NCBI GenBank assembly: GCA_029237775.1
Contig: JAQZBR010000005.1
Coordinates: forward strand, 248,001 to 312,000
DNA from: Bacteroidota bacterium
Lineage (GTDB): Bacteria > Bacteroidota > Bacteroidia > 2-12-FULL-35-15
Reading direction: 5' to 3'
Length of the DNA: 64,000 bases
Translations under genes and position numbers: made by a program
Notes under the pieces: model-generated
What the model was told of the DNA's origin: nothing
Seen by the model: the letters and a program-made list of their open reading frames with translations, nothing else
Databases searched by the model: none
Shown: positions 45,074 through 54,800 of the stretch, piece after piece
How the letters are laid out: every line of letters begins with the position of its first letter
Position numbering within the stretch: position 1 is the stretch's first letter

Positions 45074-45379
45074 TTATTTAGTTTTTGGACTGTCAACAAA
45101 CACTTCTTTTACCACTAAGTTGCTGTCTTCTGGACGTTCTCCAGTTTTAGCTTCGTAGTTTGCAATTGCTGATGTCAGCAATTTTTCTAATCTTCCAGAC
45201 GCTTCTTTTGGATTGAACTTTAAAATATTCAAAGCCAGGTATACATCTTTACCTCTTACAAGGTCTGCTAACAATCTCATTTTACGGGGAGATGTCGGGC
45301 AATTTTTCAAAACAGCAAAATATCTGCTTTTGTTTGCCTCTTTGCGTGCGTCCGCTGTATTTTGTTTTCTAACACCCAT
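45074..45379 (-). CDS. rplV: 50S ribosomal protein L22, with internal loss
   Basis: uL22 lines the polypeptide exit tunnel with a long beta-hairpin. This frame has 101 residues against about 135 expected. The start and core are normal (CPTSPRKMRLLADLVRGKDV, ILKFNPKEASGRLEKLL) through SNLVVKEVFVD. After that the ~30-residue hairpin segment (the ..KR.RP.PQGR..RI.KRS.H.T.. block of relatives) is absent and the sequence ends SPKTK. The loss leaves the frame open. The gene overlaps nothing and its 3' end is 10 bases from rpsC. Confidence 0.92.
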   Translation of the reverse strand: MGVRKQNTADARKEANKSRYFAVLKNCPTSPRKMRLLADLVRGKDVYLALNILKFNPKEASGRLEKLLTSAIANYEAKTGERPEDSNLVVKEVFVDSPKTK

Positions 45380-45412
45380 TTTTTTGTTATATTATAATCT
45401 CTTTACTACTAT

Positions 45413-45691
45413 TTATTTAGACCCTTTATCTTTGTTACCTGCATGGCCTCTGAAAGTTCTTGTCGGAGCGAACTCACCGAACTTATGACCTACCATGTTC
45501 TCTGTAACATACACAGGAATGAATTTATTCCCGTTGTGAACTGCTACTGTCAAACCAACGAAATCTGGAGAGATCATTGATCTGCGTGACCATGTTTTAA
45601 TAACTGTTTTCTTTCCTGAAGACTGAAGATCTAATAATTTCTTCTCCAGTTTCCAGTCGATAAAAGGACCTTTTTTTAATGAACGTGACAT
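45413..45691 (-). CDS. rpsS: 30S ribosomal protein S19
   Basis: uS19 works with uS13 in the 30S head near the A-site tRNA. The 92-residue protein is complete: [80 protein letters not shown]. The spacer upstream holds a GGCTGCAGCC palindrome (45728-45737). Confidence 0.96.
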   Translation of the reverse strand: MSRSLKKGPFIDWKLEKKLLDLQSSGKKTVIKTWSRRSMISPDFVGLTVAVHNGNKFIPVYVTENMVGHKFGEFAPTRTFRGHAGNKDKGSK

Positions 45692-45754
45692 TGTGTGTGT
45701 TTTTTAGTTGTGAAACTGAGCGGTTAGGCTGCAGCCATTAAACTGTTTATATTA

Positions 45755-46579
45755 CTATTTTTTTCTCTTCTCGATGATGTATTTGTTGGAAGCTTTCTTA
45801 GGATAACGTGTTTTGAATCCTTTTGAAGGCAATCCTTTGCGTGAACGAGGGTGACCTCCTGAAGCTCTACCTTCTCCACCACCCATAGGATGATCAACAG
45901 GGTTCATAGCTACCGGACGAGTTCTCGGTCTGCGGCCCTGCCATCTTGTACGACCTGCTTTACCGCTTATTTCTAAGTTATGATCAGCATTCGATACTGA
46001 TCCGATAGTAGCCATACAAGTTACAAGGATCATACGTGTTTCACCTGAAGGCATTTTCACGATAGCATACTTACCATCACGAGCGCTTAGCTGTGCAGAT
46101 GAACCTGCAGAACGAGCCATGATAGCTCCTTGTCCAGGACGTAATTCAATATTGTGGATTGTAGTTCCTAATGGAATTTCAGAAAGTAAAAGTGCATTTC
46201 CTACCGTAGGTGCTGCATCTTTTCCTGATACGATCTTTTGACCAACCTGTAAACCTGTAGGAGCGATGATATAACGCTTCTCTCCATCAGCATAAACAAC
46301 AAGGGCAATACGTGCAGTACGGTTTGGATCGTACTCAATAGTTTTAACAGTTGCGGGAACACCTGCTTTGTCGCGTTTAAAATCAATGATACGGTACTGT
46401 TGTTTGTGACCGCCACCGATGTAACGCATTGTCATTTTACCTGTATTATCACGTCCTCCGGACTTCTTAACCGGAACTAATAAACTTTTTTCAGGTTTAT
46501 CATGAGTAATATCAGCATTATCACTTACTAATTTAAAGCGCTGCCCAGGTGTTAAGGGTCTTAATTTCTTTAAAGCCAT
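45755..46579 (-). CDS. rplB: 50S ribosomal protein L2
   Basis: uL2 supports the peptidyl-transferase centre and subunit joining. This 274-residue protein is complete: [80 protein letters not shown], which includes the His of the conserved active-site neighbourhood. Standard length and location. Confidence 0.97.
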   Translation of the reverse strand: MALKKLRPLTPGQRFKLVSDNADITHDKPEKSLLVPVKKSGGRDNTGKMTMRYIGGGHKQQYRIIDFKRDKAGVPATVKTIEYDPNRTARIALVVYADGEKRYIIAPTGLQVGQKIVSGKDAAPTVGNALLLSEIPLGTTIHNIELRPGQGAIMARSAGSSAQLSARDGKYAIVKMPSGETRMILVTCMATIGSVSNADHNLEISGKAGRTRWQGRRPRTRPVAMNPVDHPMGGGEGRASGGHPRSRKGLPSKGFKTRYPKKASNKYIIEKRKK

Positions 46580-46597
46580 CTCAGTTTTTTTATTTTC

Positions 46598-46615
46598 ACA
46601 GGTTACCTAACCTGT
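46598..46615. other. Intercistronic hairpin, rplW-rplB
   Basis: ACAGGTTA and TAACCTGT form a perfect inverted repeat around CC; a second small one (GCAGG/CCTGC) is at 46635-46649. Neither is followed by a T-run. They lie in the rplW-rplB spacer. Confidence 0.45.
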
Positions 46616-46657
46616 ATATTTATAATATGTCTTCGCAGGGCGTACCTGCATCATCTC

Positions 46658-46948
46658 TTAAATGCTAGCGTAAAAATCAATTGTTTCGCCATCTTTCAGG
46701 GTAACAACCGCTTTTTTATGCTTGTTCACTCTCCCGATCGCCAACCCTTGTGTTGTGTTCCGGGATTTCACTTTCCCTACGTAATTCTGTGTATTCACTG
46801 AAGAAACACTCACTCCGTAAAGCTTTTCAACAGCATCCTTGATCTGAACCTTGTTAGCAGTTTTCTCTACAACAAAGCCATAGCGATTATGTTTCTCGCC
46901 CTGTGCTGTCATTTTCTCGGTAATAACCGGTTTTACAATTATGCTCAT
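46658..46948 (-). CDS. rplW: 50S ribosomal protein L23
   Basis: uL23 is at the exit tunnel and docks trigger factor and SRP. This 96-residue protein is complete: SIIVKPVITEKMTAQGEKHN, RYGFVVEKTANKVQIKDAVE, KLYGVSVSSVNTQNYVGKVK. The family length is about 95-100. Confidence 0.96.
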   Translation of the reverse strand: MSIIVKPVITEKMTAQGEKHNRYGFVVEKTANKVQIKDAVEKLYGVSVSSVNTQNYVGKVKSRNTTQGLAIGRVNKHKKAVVTLKDGETIDFYASI

Positions 46949-46952
46949 CTTA

Positions 46953-47582
46953 TTAATTACCTAATAAATTTTCAATTTCTTTAACTGCACCCTCTACTAA
47001 AAGCAGGTTTTGAGCATTCAAAATATCGTAAGTGTTTAAATCCGAAGCAGTTACGACTTTTGTGTTGGTCAAATTTCGGGACGACAAATATACGTTTTTA
47101 TTTGATTCCCCCAACACTAATAATGTTTTTTTATCGGAAAGCTTCAAATTATTGATCAAATCAGCATATTTTTTTGTCTTTGGAGCATCAAAGCTGAAAT
47201 CTTCAAGGATCGTCAGGCTGCTTTCTTTAGCTTTGTAAGCTAAAGCAGACATACGAGCAAGTCTTTTCAGTTTTTTGTTCAGTTTGAAAGAGTAATCTCT
47301 CGGACGTGGTCCGAAGATACGTCCACCACCTACGATAGTACCAGACTTAATGCTACCAGCACGTGCTCCACCGGTACCTTTTTGTTTTTTCAGCTTCTTA
47401 GTAGAACCTGAAACTTCATTTCTTTCTTTTGATTTATGAGTACCCTGACGTTTATTTGCTAAATGTTGTTTAACATCCAAATAAATGGCGTGGTCATTTG
47501 GCTCGATGCCGAAAATTGCATCATTTAAATTTACCTTCTTAGAGGTAGATTTGCCGCTTATGTTTACTACTGCTACTTCCAT
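46953..47582 (-). CDS. rplD: 50S ribosomal protein L4
   Basis: uL4 reaches into the exit tunnel and in some bacteria represses its own operon. The 209-residue protein starts [19 protein letters not shown] (47582) and contains the tunnel loop region [40 protein letters not shown]. The frame is open 14 codons upstream into rplC, but those residues are not part of the family. Complete; its start is 1 base from the rplC stop region. Confidence 0.96.
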   Translation of the reverse strand: MEVAVVNISGKSTSKKVNLNDAIFGIEPNDHAIYLDVKQHLANKRQGTHKSKERNEVSGSTKKLKKQKGTGGARAGSIKSGTIVGGGRIFGPRPRDYSFKLNKKLKRLARMSALAYKAKESSLTILEDFSFDAPKTKKYADLINNLKLSDKKTLLVLGESNKNVYLSSRNLTNTKVVTASDLNTYDILNAQNLLLVEGAVKEIENLLGN

Positions 47583-47583
47583 T

Positions 47584-48207
47584 TTATTTTTCGATTGTAA
47601 CGAATGAACCTTTTGCGCCTGCAACAGAACCTTTGATGATCAAAAGATTTTTTTCTGCAATCACTTTAATTACCTCTAAGTTTTGTGTTTTAACACGGTC
47701 TCCACCCATACGTCCGCCCATTCTCATTCCTTTGAATACGCGTGATGGCCATGAAGATGCACCTAATGAACCTGGTGCTCTTTCACGATCGTGCTGACCG
47801 TGAGATTTGTTAGCGTGTCCAACCCCACTGAATCCGTGACGCTTAACAACACCTTGCCAGCCTTTACCTTTTGAAGTACCTGCAACATCAACGAAATCGC
47901 CTTCTGCAAAAACTTCAACTGTAACTGTTTCACCAAGATTTTTTTCTCCGTCAAATTCTTTGAATTCAACAATCTTACGTTTAGGAGTGGTAGCGGCTTT
48001 AGCGAAGTGACCTTTCATTGCAGAAGAAGTGTGTTTTTCTTTCTTCTCTCCGAACGCTAACTGAACTGAAGCATAACCGTCTTTCTCCAAGGTTTTTACT
48101 TGCGTAACAACGCAAGGACCGGCTTCGATAACTGTGCATGGTATGTATTTACCATTGGCACCGAAAACACTGGTCATTCCAATTTTTTTACCTATTATTC
48201 CAGACAT
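47584..48207 (-). CDS. rplC: 50S ribosomal protein L3
   Basis: uL3 is an early assembly protein whose long loop reaches the peptidyl-transferase centre. The 207-residue protein is complete: [60 protein letters not shown] and SKVRVPGS-type [20 protein letters not shown]. Its first 20 bases overlap the altered end of rpsJ. Confidence 0.96.
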   Translation of the reverse strand: MSGIIGKKIGMTSVFGANGKYIPCTVIEAGPCVVTQVKTLEKDGYASVQLAFGEKKEKHTSSAMKGHFAKAATTPKRKIVEFKEFDGEKNLGETVTVEVFAEGDFVDVAGTSKGKGWQGVVKRHGFSGVGHANKSHGQHDRERAPGSLGASSWPSRVFKGMRMGGRMGGDRVKTQNLEVIKVIAEKNLLIIKGSVAGAKGSFVTIEK

Positions 48208-48442
48208 TTTTGTTGTAGATATCTAACAATCTTTTGTAAGAACACAACTGGAACTGCTCACGAGCTTTTTTGTTAACGTGCGGTGAACGTAATACAGTGT
48301 AGATCTTTTTGTGAGTTGGCAATGGAATTGGTCCGCTTACTACTGCACCCGTCATTTTAACGGTTTTAACAATTTTCTCTGCTGATTTATCAACTAAGTT
48401 GAAATCGTAAGATTTTAATTTGATTCTGATTTTCTGGCTCAT
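48188..48442 (-). CDS. rpsJ: 30S ribosomal protein S10, 3'-altered
   Basis: uS10 is in the 30S head and, free, partners NusB in antitermination. The first 76 residues are normal ([60 protein letters not shown]). After LLDIY the frame reads NKNVWNNR and stops inside rplC, 20 bases past the rplC start. The usual ~22-residue end (..TVDALM.L.LP.GV.VEIK.) and the spacer are missing. Expected length is about 101 residues; seen is 84. Confidence 0.92.
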   Translation of the reverse strand: MSQKIRIKLKSYDFNLVDKSAEKIVKTVKMTGAVVSGPIPLPTHKKIYTVLRSPHVNKKAREQFQLCSYKRLLDIYNKNVWNNR

Positions 48443-48468
48443 GCTTTTTTTTATAAAGAACGTTATGA

Positions 48469-50586
48469 TTAAACTTTTTCTGCTTTACCTTTTGATTTTG
48501 CAATTACATCATCTGCAATGTTGCGTGGTGTTTCTGCATAGTGATCAAATTCCATTGTGCTTGTAGCACGTCCTGAAGTGATAGTACGCAACTGAGTTAC
48601 ATAACCAAACATTTCTGACAATGGAACTTTAGCTTTGATAACCTGAGTTACACCTTTAGAGTCCATTCCTTCGATCTGACCTCTACGCTTGTTCAAGTCA
48701 CCTACAACATCCCCCATGTTCTGCTCTGGAGTAAGAACTTCAATTTTCATGATCGGCTCTAATAATACAGGCTTACATTTTGGTAATGCTTCGCGGAAAG
48801 CTGTACGTGCTGCGATCTCGAATGATAATGCATCTGAATCGACATTGTGGTAAGAACCATCAATTAATCGGATCTTCAATGAATCCATCGGATAACCGGC
48901 TAATACACCGTTAACCATTGCTTGTTTGAATCCTTTCTCAACTGCAGGAATAAATTCGCGAGGAATGTTACCACCTGAAATCTCGTTGATGAATTGCAAT
49001 CCACCATCTTTTGCGATATCCCAATCAGCGTCAACAGGAGATGCCACAAATTTAATGTCGGCAAACTTACCGCGACCACCGGATTGTTTCTTATAAACTT
49101 CTCTGTGTTCAACAGATCCGTTGATTGTCTCTTTGTAAGAAACCTGAGGAGCACCCTGGTTTACTTCTACTTTGAATTCACGCTTCAAACGGTCAACAAT
49201 GATCTCAAGGTGAAGCTCACCCATACCGCTGATGATAGTCTGTCCGCTGTCCTCATCCGTTTTAACGCGGAAAGTAGGATCCTCTTCAGATAATTTATTC
49301 AATGCAACACCAAGCTTGTCAAGATCTGCCTGAGTTTTAGGCTCAATGGCAACACCGATTACAGGCTCAGGGAAGTTCATCGCCTCAAGAACGATCGGAT
49401 GCTTCTCATCACATAAAGTATCTCCTGTGCGGATATCTTTAAATCCAACTGCCGCTCCGATATCTCCTGCTTCAATAAAATCAATTGCATTTTGTTTGTT
49501 TGCATGCATCTGGAAGATACGGGAGATACGCTCCTTGTTTCCACTGCGTGTGTTCAATACGTAAGAACCTGCATCAAGACGTCCGGAATATGCACGGAAG
49601 AAACACAAACGACCTACGAAAGGATCTGTTGCGATCTTAAATGCAAGAGCTGTGAAAGGCTCTTTTACATCAGGTTTACGTGTAACAGGCTCATCTGTGT
49701 CAGGATTTGTTCCATGGGTAACGTCCTTATCCAATGGAGAAGGCATTAATTCCATAACAAGATCCAGCATTGTCTGAACACCTTTGTTTTTGAAAGCTGA
49801 TCCGCAAAGCATTGGAACCACTTTGTTCGCAACGCAAGCCTGACGTAATGCAGTAAGAACTTCTCTTTCTGTGATAGAGTTTGGATCTTCAAAGAATTTT
49901 TCCATCAATGACTCATCGAATTCAGCGATAGCTTCAAGAAGCTGGCCTCTCCAATAAGTAACATCTTCCATCATATCTTCAGGAATAGGAACAACTTTGT
50001 AAGTCATACCTTTATCTTCTTCATTCCACACGATTCCGCGGTTATTGATCAAATCAACAACACCGATGAATGTTTCTTCAGCACCGATAGGTAACTGAAG
50101 CGGTAATGGATTTCCACCTAAAACTTCTTTCACCTGTTTTACCACGTTTAAGAAATCGGCACCTGAACGGTCCATTTTATTAACGAAACCTAAACGGGTT
50201 ACGTTATAGTTATTTGCAAGTCTCCAGTTTGTTTCAGATTGCGGCTCAACACCATCAACTGCAGAAAATAAGAAAACAAGACCATCAAGTACACGCAATG
50301 AACGATTCACCTCAACGGTGAAATCCACGTGGCCCGGAGTATCAATGATATTAACTTTGTATTGCTGATCACGGTATTTCCAGAAACATGTTGTTGCAGC
50401 TGACGTGATTGTTATCCCGCGCTCCTGCTCCTGAACCATCCAATCCATAGTAGCTGCACCATCGTGCACCTCACCTATTTTATGCGTAACTCCTGTATAA
50501 TAAAGGATACGCTCAGTACATGTAGTTTTACCTGCATCGATGTGAGCTGCAATTCCAATATTTCTTGTATATCTTAAATCTGACAT
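48469..50586 (-). CDS. fusA: Elongation factor G
   Basis: EF-G is the GTPase that drives translocation. This 705-residue protein has all five domains: G1 [20 protein letters not shown], switch [29 protein letters not shown], domain [23 protein letters not shown], domain IV (...[15 protein letters not shown]) and the C-terminal [20 protein letters not shown]. Complete and normal. It lies between rpsG and rpsJ; no tuf follows. Confidence 0.97.
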   Translation of the reverse strand: MSDLRYTRNIGIAAHIDAGKTTCTERILYYTGVTHKIGEVHDGAATMDWMVQEQERGITITSAATTCFWKYRDQQYKVNIIDTPGHVDFTVEVNRSLRVLDGLVFLFSAVDGVEPQSETNWRLANNYNVTRLGFVNKMDRSGADFLNVVKQVKEVLGGNPLPLQLPIGAEETFIGVVDLINNRGIVWNEEDKGMTYKVVPIPEDMMEDVTYWRGQLLEAIAEFDESLMEKFFEDPNSITEREVLTALRQACVANKVVPMLCGSAFKNKGVQTMLDLVMELMPSPLDKDVTHGTNPDTDEPVTRKPDVKEPFTALAFKIATDPFVGRLCFFRAYSGRLDAGSYVLNTRSGNKERISRIFQMHANKQNAIDFIEAGDIGAAVGFKDIRTGDTLCDEKHPIVLEAMNFPEPVIGVAIEPKTQADLDKLGVALNKLSEEDPTFRVKTDEDSGQTIISGMGELHLEIIVDRLKREFKVEVNQGAPQVSYKETINGSVEHREVYKKQSGGRGKFADIKFVASPVDADWDIAKDGGLQFINEISGGNIPREFIPAVEKGFKQAMVNGVLAGYPMDSLKIRLIDGSYHNVDSDALSFEIAARTAFREALPKCKPVLLEPIMKIEVLTPEQNMGDVVGDLNKRRGQIEGMDSKGVTQVIKAKVPLSEMFGYVTQLRTITSGRATSTMEFDHYAETPRNIADDVIAKSKGKAEKV

Positions 50587-50620
50587 TTTATCTTTCTTTC
50601 TTTTTATTCTTAATTAAGGC

Positions 50621-50634
50621 CCGTTCTACAACGG
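50621..50634. other. Intercistronic hairpin, rpsG-fusA
   Basis: CCGTT and AACGG pair around CTAC in the rpsG-fusA spacer. It is short and lacks a T-run. Confidence 0.35.
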
Positions 50635-50670
50635 TATAAATCAATGCAAAGTGCCGAGCACTAACATTAA

Positions 50671-51138
50671 TTAAAATCTAAAGTGGGAGAATGCTTTGTT
50701 AGCCTCTGCCATTTTATGAACGTCTTCTTTCTTTTTGAAAGCAGCACCTTCTTCTTTAGAAGCAGCAACGATCTCACCAGCTAATTTCTGAGCCATTGAT
50801 TTCTCATTACGCTTACGAGCATAAAGGATCATCCATTTGATACCCATAGAAACTTTTCTTTCAGGACGGATCTCAGAAGGGATCTGGAATGTTGCCCCAC
50901 CTACTCTGCGGCTACGAACCTCAACTGCTGGCGTTACATTCGCCAAAGCTTTTTTCCACACATCTAAACCTTCAGACTCAGTTCTTTTGTGAACGATTTC
51001 CATCGCGTCATAAAAAACATCATATGAAATGCTTTTCTTGCCATCATACATCAGGTTGTTAACGAAACGTGTTACTAACACATCATTAAACTTTGGATCC
51101 GGTAAAAGGATTCTCTTTTTTGCTTTGGTCTTTCTCAT
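50671..51138 (-). CDS. rpsG: 30S ribosomal protein S7
   Basis: uS7 nucleates assembly of the 30S head and contacts the E-site tRNA; in E. coli it can repress the str operon. This 155-residue protein is complete: [80 protein letters not shown]. Length and order (rpsL-rpsG-fusA) are normal. Confidence 0.97.
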   Translation of the reverse strand: MRKTKAKKRILLPDPKFNDVLVTRFVNNLMYDGKKSISYDVFYDAMEIVHKRTESEGLDVWKKALANVTPAVEVRSRRVGGATFQIPSEIRPERKVSMGIKWMILYARKRNEKSMAQKLAGEIVAASKEEGAAFKKKEDVHKMAEANKAFSHFRF

Positions 51139-51172
51139 TGTAATTTTTATTTGGGCGCGTATTTGTTGCTTC

Positions 51173-51185
51173 AGGGATTATCCCT
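51173..51185. other. Intercistronic hairpin, rpsL-rpsG
   Basis: AGGGAT and ATCCCT pair around a single T, nested within a looser GGGCG...CGCCC pair. It lies in the rpsL-rpsG spacer. Confidence 0.35.
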
Positions 51186-51214
51186 TACTCAAACCCTCGC
51201 CCGGTTCTGTAATA

Positions 51215-51619
51215 TTATTTCTTTTTAGCCGGTGCAGCTTTAGCTCCTGCTTTTGGTTTTTTAGTTCCGTATTTAGAACGTCTCTGATTACGACCATCAA
51301 CTCCTGAAGTATCCAATGCTCCACGAACAATATGGTAACGTACACCTGGAAGATCTTTCACCCTTCCACCACGGATCAATACGATCGAGTGTTCCTGAAG
51401 ATTGTGACCCTCTCCCGGGATATATGCATTCACCTCTTTTTTGTTTGTTAAACGAACACGGGCAACCTTTCTCATAGCTGAGTTTGGCTTCTTAGGTGTA
51501 GTTGTATAAACACGGGTACATACTCCACGTTTCTGAGGACTTGCTTCAAGGGCAGCAGATTTGCTTTTGTTAGCAGCTTTTGTTCTTCCTTTACGCACTA
51601 ATTGCTGGATAGTAGGCAT
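51215..51619 (-). CDS. rpsL: 30S ribosomal protein S12
   Basis: uS12 monitors decoding at the A site. This 134-residue protein is complete: [80 protein letters not shown]. Both lysines linked to streptomycin response (in TTPKKPNS and GRVKDLPG) are the susceptible type. It is the first gene of the supercluster, behind the promoter at 51688. Confidence 0.97.
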   Translation of the reverse strand: MPTIQQLVRKGRTKAANKSKSAALEASPQKRGVCTRVYTTTPKKPNSAMRKVARVRLTNKKEVNAYIPGEGHNLQEHSIVLIRGGRVKDLPGVRYHIVRGALDTSGVDGRNQRRSKYGTKKPKAGAKAAPAKKK

Positions 51620-51687
51620 TTTTCTGGTATTAGATTTTTATCGATTTTTACTGTATATAAAATATACCCCCGCTTTTTTGGGGAGGG

Positions 51688-51716
51688 CAAAGGTAATAAT
51701 TATTTATTATAAACAA
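51688..51716 (-). promoter_or_regulatory. Promoter of the str-S10-spc-alpha supercluster
   Basis: On the minus strand a TTG box is followed after 18 bases by TACCTTTG, an exact TAnnTTTG element. The transcript would begin near 51680 with a leader of about 60 bases that holds a CCCC...GGGG hairpin (51667-51683) and the palindrome GTATATTTTATATAC (51653-51667). This layout fits a strong Bacteroidota promoter. Confidence 0.6.
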
Positions 51717-51835
51717 TAGCACGTTCAAAAAAAAAGTGCTTTTTATTGGAAAATAATTGAGAAAATCGCCTAAATCGAGGAAAATCGGGATACAGCCCTT
51801 ATTTCAGGAGGTAAAAAATTATTCACAATCGGGTA

Positions 51836-51874
51836 CAAAAAATAAAACCGGGAAGACTATCAAGCCTTCCCGGT
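51836..51874 (-). terminator. Terminator of the giant surface-protein gene
   Basis: ACCGGGAAG pairs with CTTCCCGGT around a short loop; on the minus strand it is followed by TTTTATTTTTT. It lies 22 bases beyond the stop of the large gene. Confidence 0.85.
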
Positions 51875-51896
51875 AGCAAAATTACTTAATTTATTT

Positions 51897-54800
51897 TTAT
51901 CTGATCAATTCGAAAGATCCTTTTTCGAAATATTCTTTTCCGTCAATTCCTTTCGCACTGATGATGAAGAAATACGTTCCATCCGGAACCAGCACGCCTG
52001 CTGCTGTACGGCCATCCCAACCTCCGTTGGTCGTGTGCCATTCATATTCTTTCTGCCCCCATCTGTTATATATCTCTGCATCCATTTTTTCCAGACCTAC
52101 ATTTTTAACGGTAAATATATCATTGATATCATCACCATTTGGTGTAAATACATTTGGAATAACAAAAGTAGAATTGATAAATATATCAATGTCGACACAA
52201 GTACTATCCGAACAACCCGCACCATTGTTGGCAACCAGACAAACTCTCTGATTTCCGATCTGCGTGCATGTAAAAAATGCATTTGTTGTTGTATCCGTGC
52301 TTCCATCAGGGAACTGCCATAAATATGTTGCTCCGCCTACAGATGTATTAACAAAACTTACAGGCAACGGTGTTTCTCCTGTAATCTGATCTGCCGTGAA
52401 TGATGCAGTAACACCGCTTGTTGAACTAACTGTGGACCCTGAACCACCACCAATCTGTGCCGAACAGCCGTTTGCATCAGTAACCGTAAGCGTGTAAACA
52501 CCTGGGCCTACGTTACTAAGATCAAGTGCAGTTCCAACAGTTGTACCAGCAGCATCCTGCCACACATAAGTAAACGGACTCTGCCCTGAAACGACTGCAA
52601 CATTTGATATTGAGCCTGTGGTTGCACCGCAGGTAGCATCTGTCAATACCATATTCGTAGAATCTAACACAGGAAGCGGGTTGAATGTAATAGTAACAGC
52701 TGACGAAAAACTGGTACATGAACCAATGATCTCAGTTACATAAATTGTTGTATCTCCCGTGATTCCTACCGGTGTAAAAGGAAGTCCTGTCCCTATTGAA
52801 TCTGTAAGAGCAGCATCAGAGTACCAGTTTACAACACCTCCGGAAGATGTATATGTAATAGCGCCTACGGTTGCACCCACACAATACGGTGCAGGGCTGG
52901 TAACCGATGGTGCCTGAGGCAACGGAGTGATCGTAAGGATCATGCTGTCGACAACTGCATTACACACTCCTGAGGGCTCATCAGTTGTGAAATACAACGT
53001 TACTGATCCATTTGCATTATCTGCAGCTGAAGGTGTATATGTCGTATTCGGTAGTGTATTGTCGTTGAATGACCCCGTGCCGTTGCTTGTCCAGCTTCCT
53101 GACAATGCGCTCCCCCCTACACTGGCACCAACCACCGTGTAAGCTGTTCCGGAACAAACCGAAGTATCATTACCGGCATTTGCAATAGCAGGTTGATTTA
53201 TTGTAATGATAAGTGAATCAGAAGCGGATGCGCATCCGCCTGCCGCTACAATATTGTTATACAATGTATATGTACCGGGCGCTGAATTCGAAAGATCTAT
53301 TTGACCCGGAGTACTTGTAAAAGTTAAGCCTGCAGGCGATGCCGTAAAGACTCCGCCACTAGCACCAGTATTGAATACCGGAGCAGGATTCGAATCTGTC
53401 TGGCAGAAAGATGTAGCTGCAGAAGAATATGTGAAAGTCGCCACCGGTGCATCAGTAATAGTTACGGACACTGTATCAGTAGTAGGACATGGCCCATTCG
53501 TAGTATAAACAACATCGTAAGTGCCGACTGTACTTCCTGCAAGATTAATCTCTCCTGTGGAAGTGCTTACAAATACAAGACCTGGTGATGAGCTGAACAC
53601 CCCTCCCGCTGTTCCCGTAACTGTTGGTAGAGGATTCGTCCCTGATTGGCAGAAAGTTCCCCCTGAATAGCTAAACGAAGCGTCATCAAGAGGTGTAATT
53701 GTTAGAACTACGAAATCAGTAACCGCACCGCACACACCGGAAGGATCATTAGTGGTAGCAGTTAATACTACCTGTCCTGCAGCAATATCCGCTGCTGAAG
53801 GCGTATACACCGCAGCCGCTAAAGTAGTATCGTTGAACGTTCCTGTTCCACTTGTAGTCCAAGCAATGCTTATTGCACTTCCACCGATCACTCCGGCCAG
53901 AGTTGCATTTTGAGCTTCACATATTGTATCATTAACGCCTGCATCAATAGTTGCTGCCTGATTAATAATAATAGTACCTGATGCAGAAGCTGCAGCACAG
54001 CCACCACCCGCGGCAATCGAATTCGTTAAGGTATACGTTCCGGGCGCTGAAAGGCTTAGATCTATTTCGCCCGTTGCCGGATCCACAAAGACAAGGCCTG
54101 CAGGAGTCGAACTGAATGTTCCTGCACTTGCCCCCGCTCCGAAATTCGGAATTGGGTTAGGATCTGTTGAACACACTGACGCTGCATAAGTAAAGTTGGC
54201 ATCCGGTGCAGTTGTGATCGTAATGTTCACTACAGATGAATTCGGACAAGCACCAGAAGTCTGATATGTAATTGTGTAGTTTCCAAGCGGGCTCGCGCTA
54301 AGATCTATCACTCCGGTTGCAGAATTGATTACAAGCGTTGATGGAGAGGCAGTAAACACTCCTCCGGAAACCCCTGTAATTGAAGGGCTGGGATCAACTC
54401 CTGTCTGGCAGAATGTGCTAGATGGATAAGTGAAAGCTGAATTATCAATTGGATTAACAGTTACTGTTACATCCGTTGGAGGTCCCGCACAACCATTGTC
54501 TGTCGGAATGATCGAATAAACCACGGTACCTGCTGAAGTACCTGTTAAATTCAGGAGATGTGTAATTGAATTACCTGTGCCATTGGTTGCACCACTAACT
54601 CCTGTTTGAGTAACTGTCCAGTCAAAAGTGGTTGCAGATAAACTGCTTGTCAGATTTATTGAACTTGCTGAACCAGTACACAAAATTTGCGATGAAGGTG
54701 TTGCAATTGCGGTTGGCAGTGGGTTAACAGTTATGGTTACAAATACCGGTGAAGCAGATGCACAACCGCTTGCAGATGGTGTAATTGTATATACCGCAGT

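Noticed and set aside
51215-51619. Possible streptomycin-resistance change in rpsL
   Set aside because: Both key lysines are present in the susceptible form.
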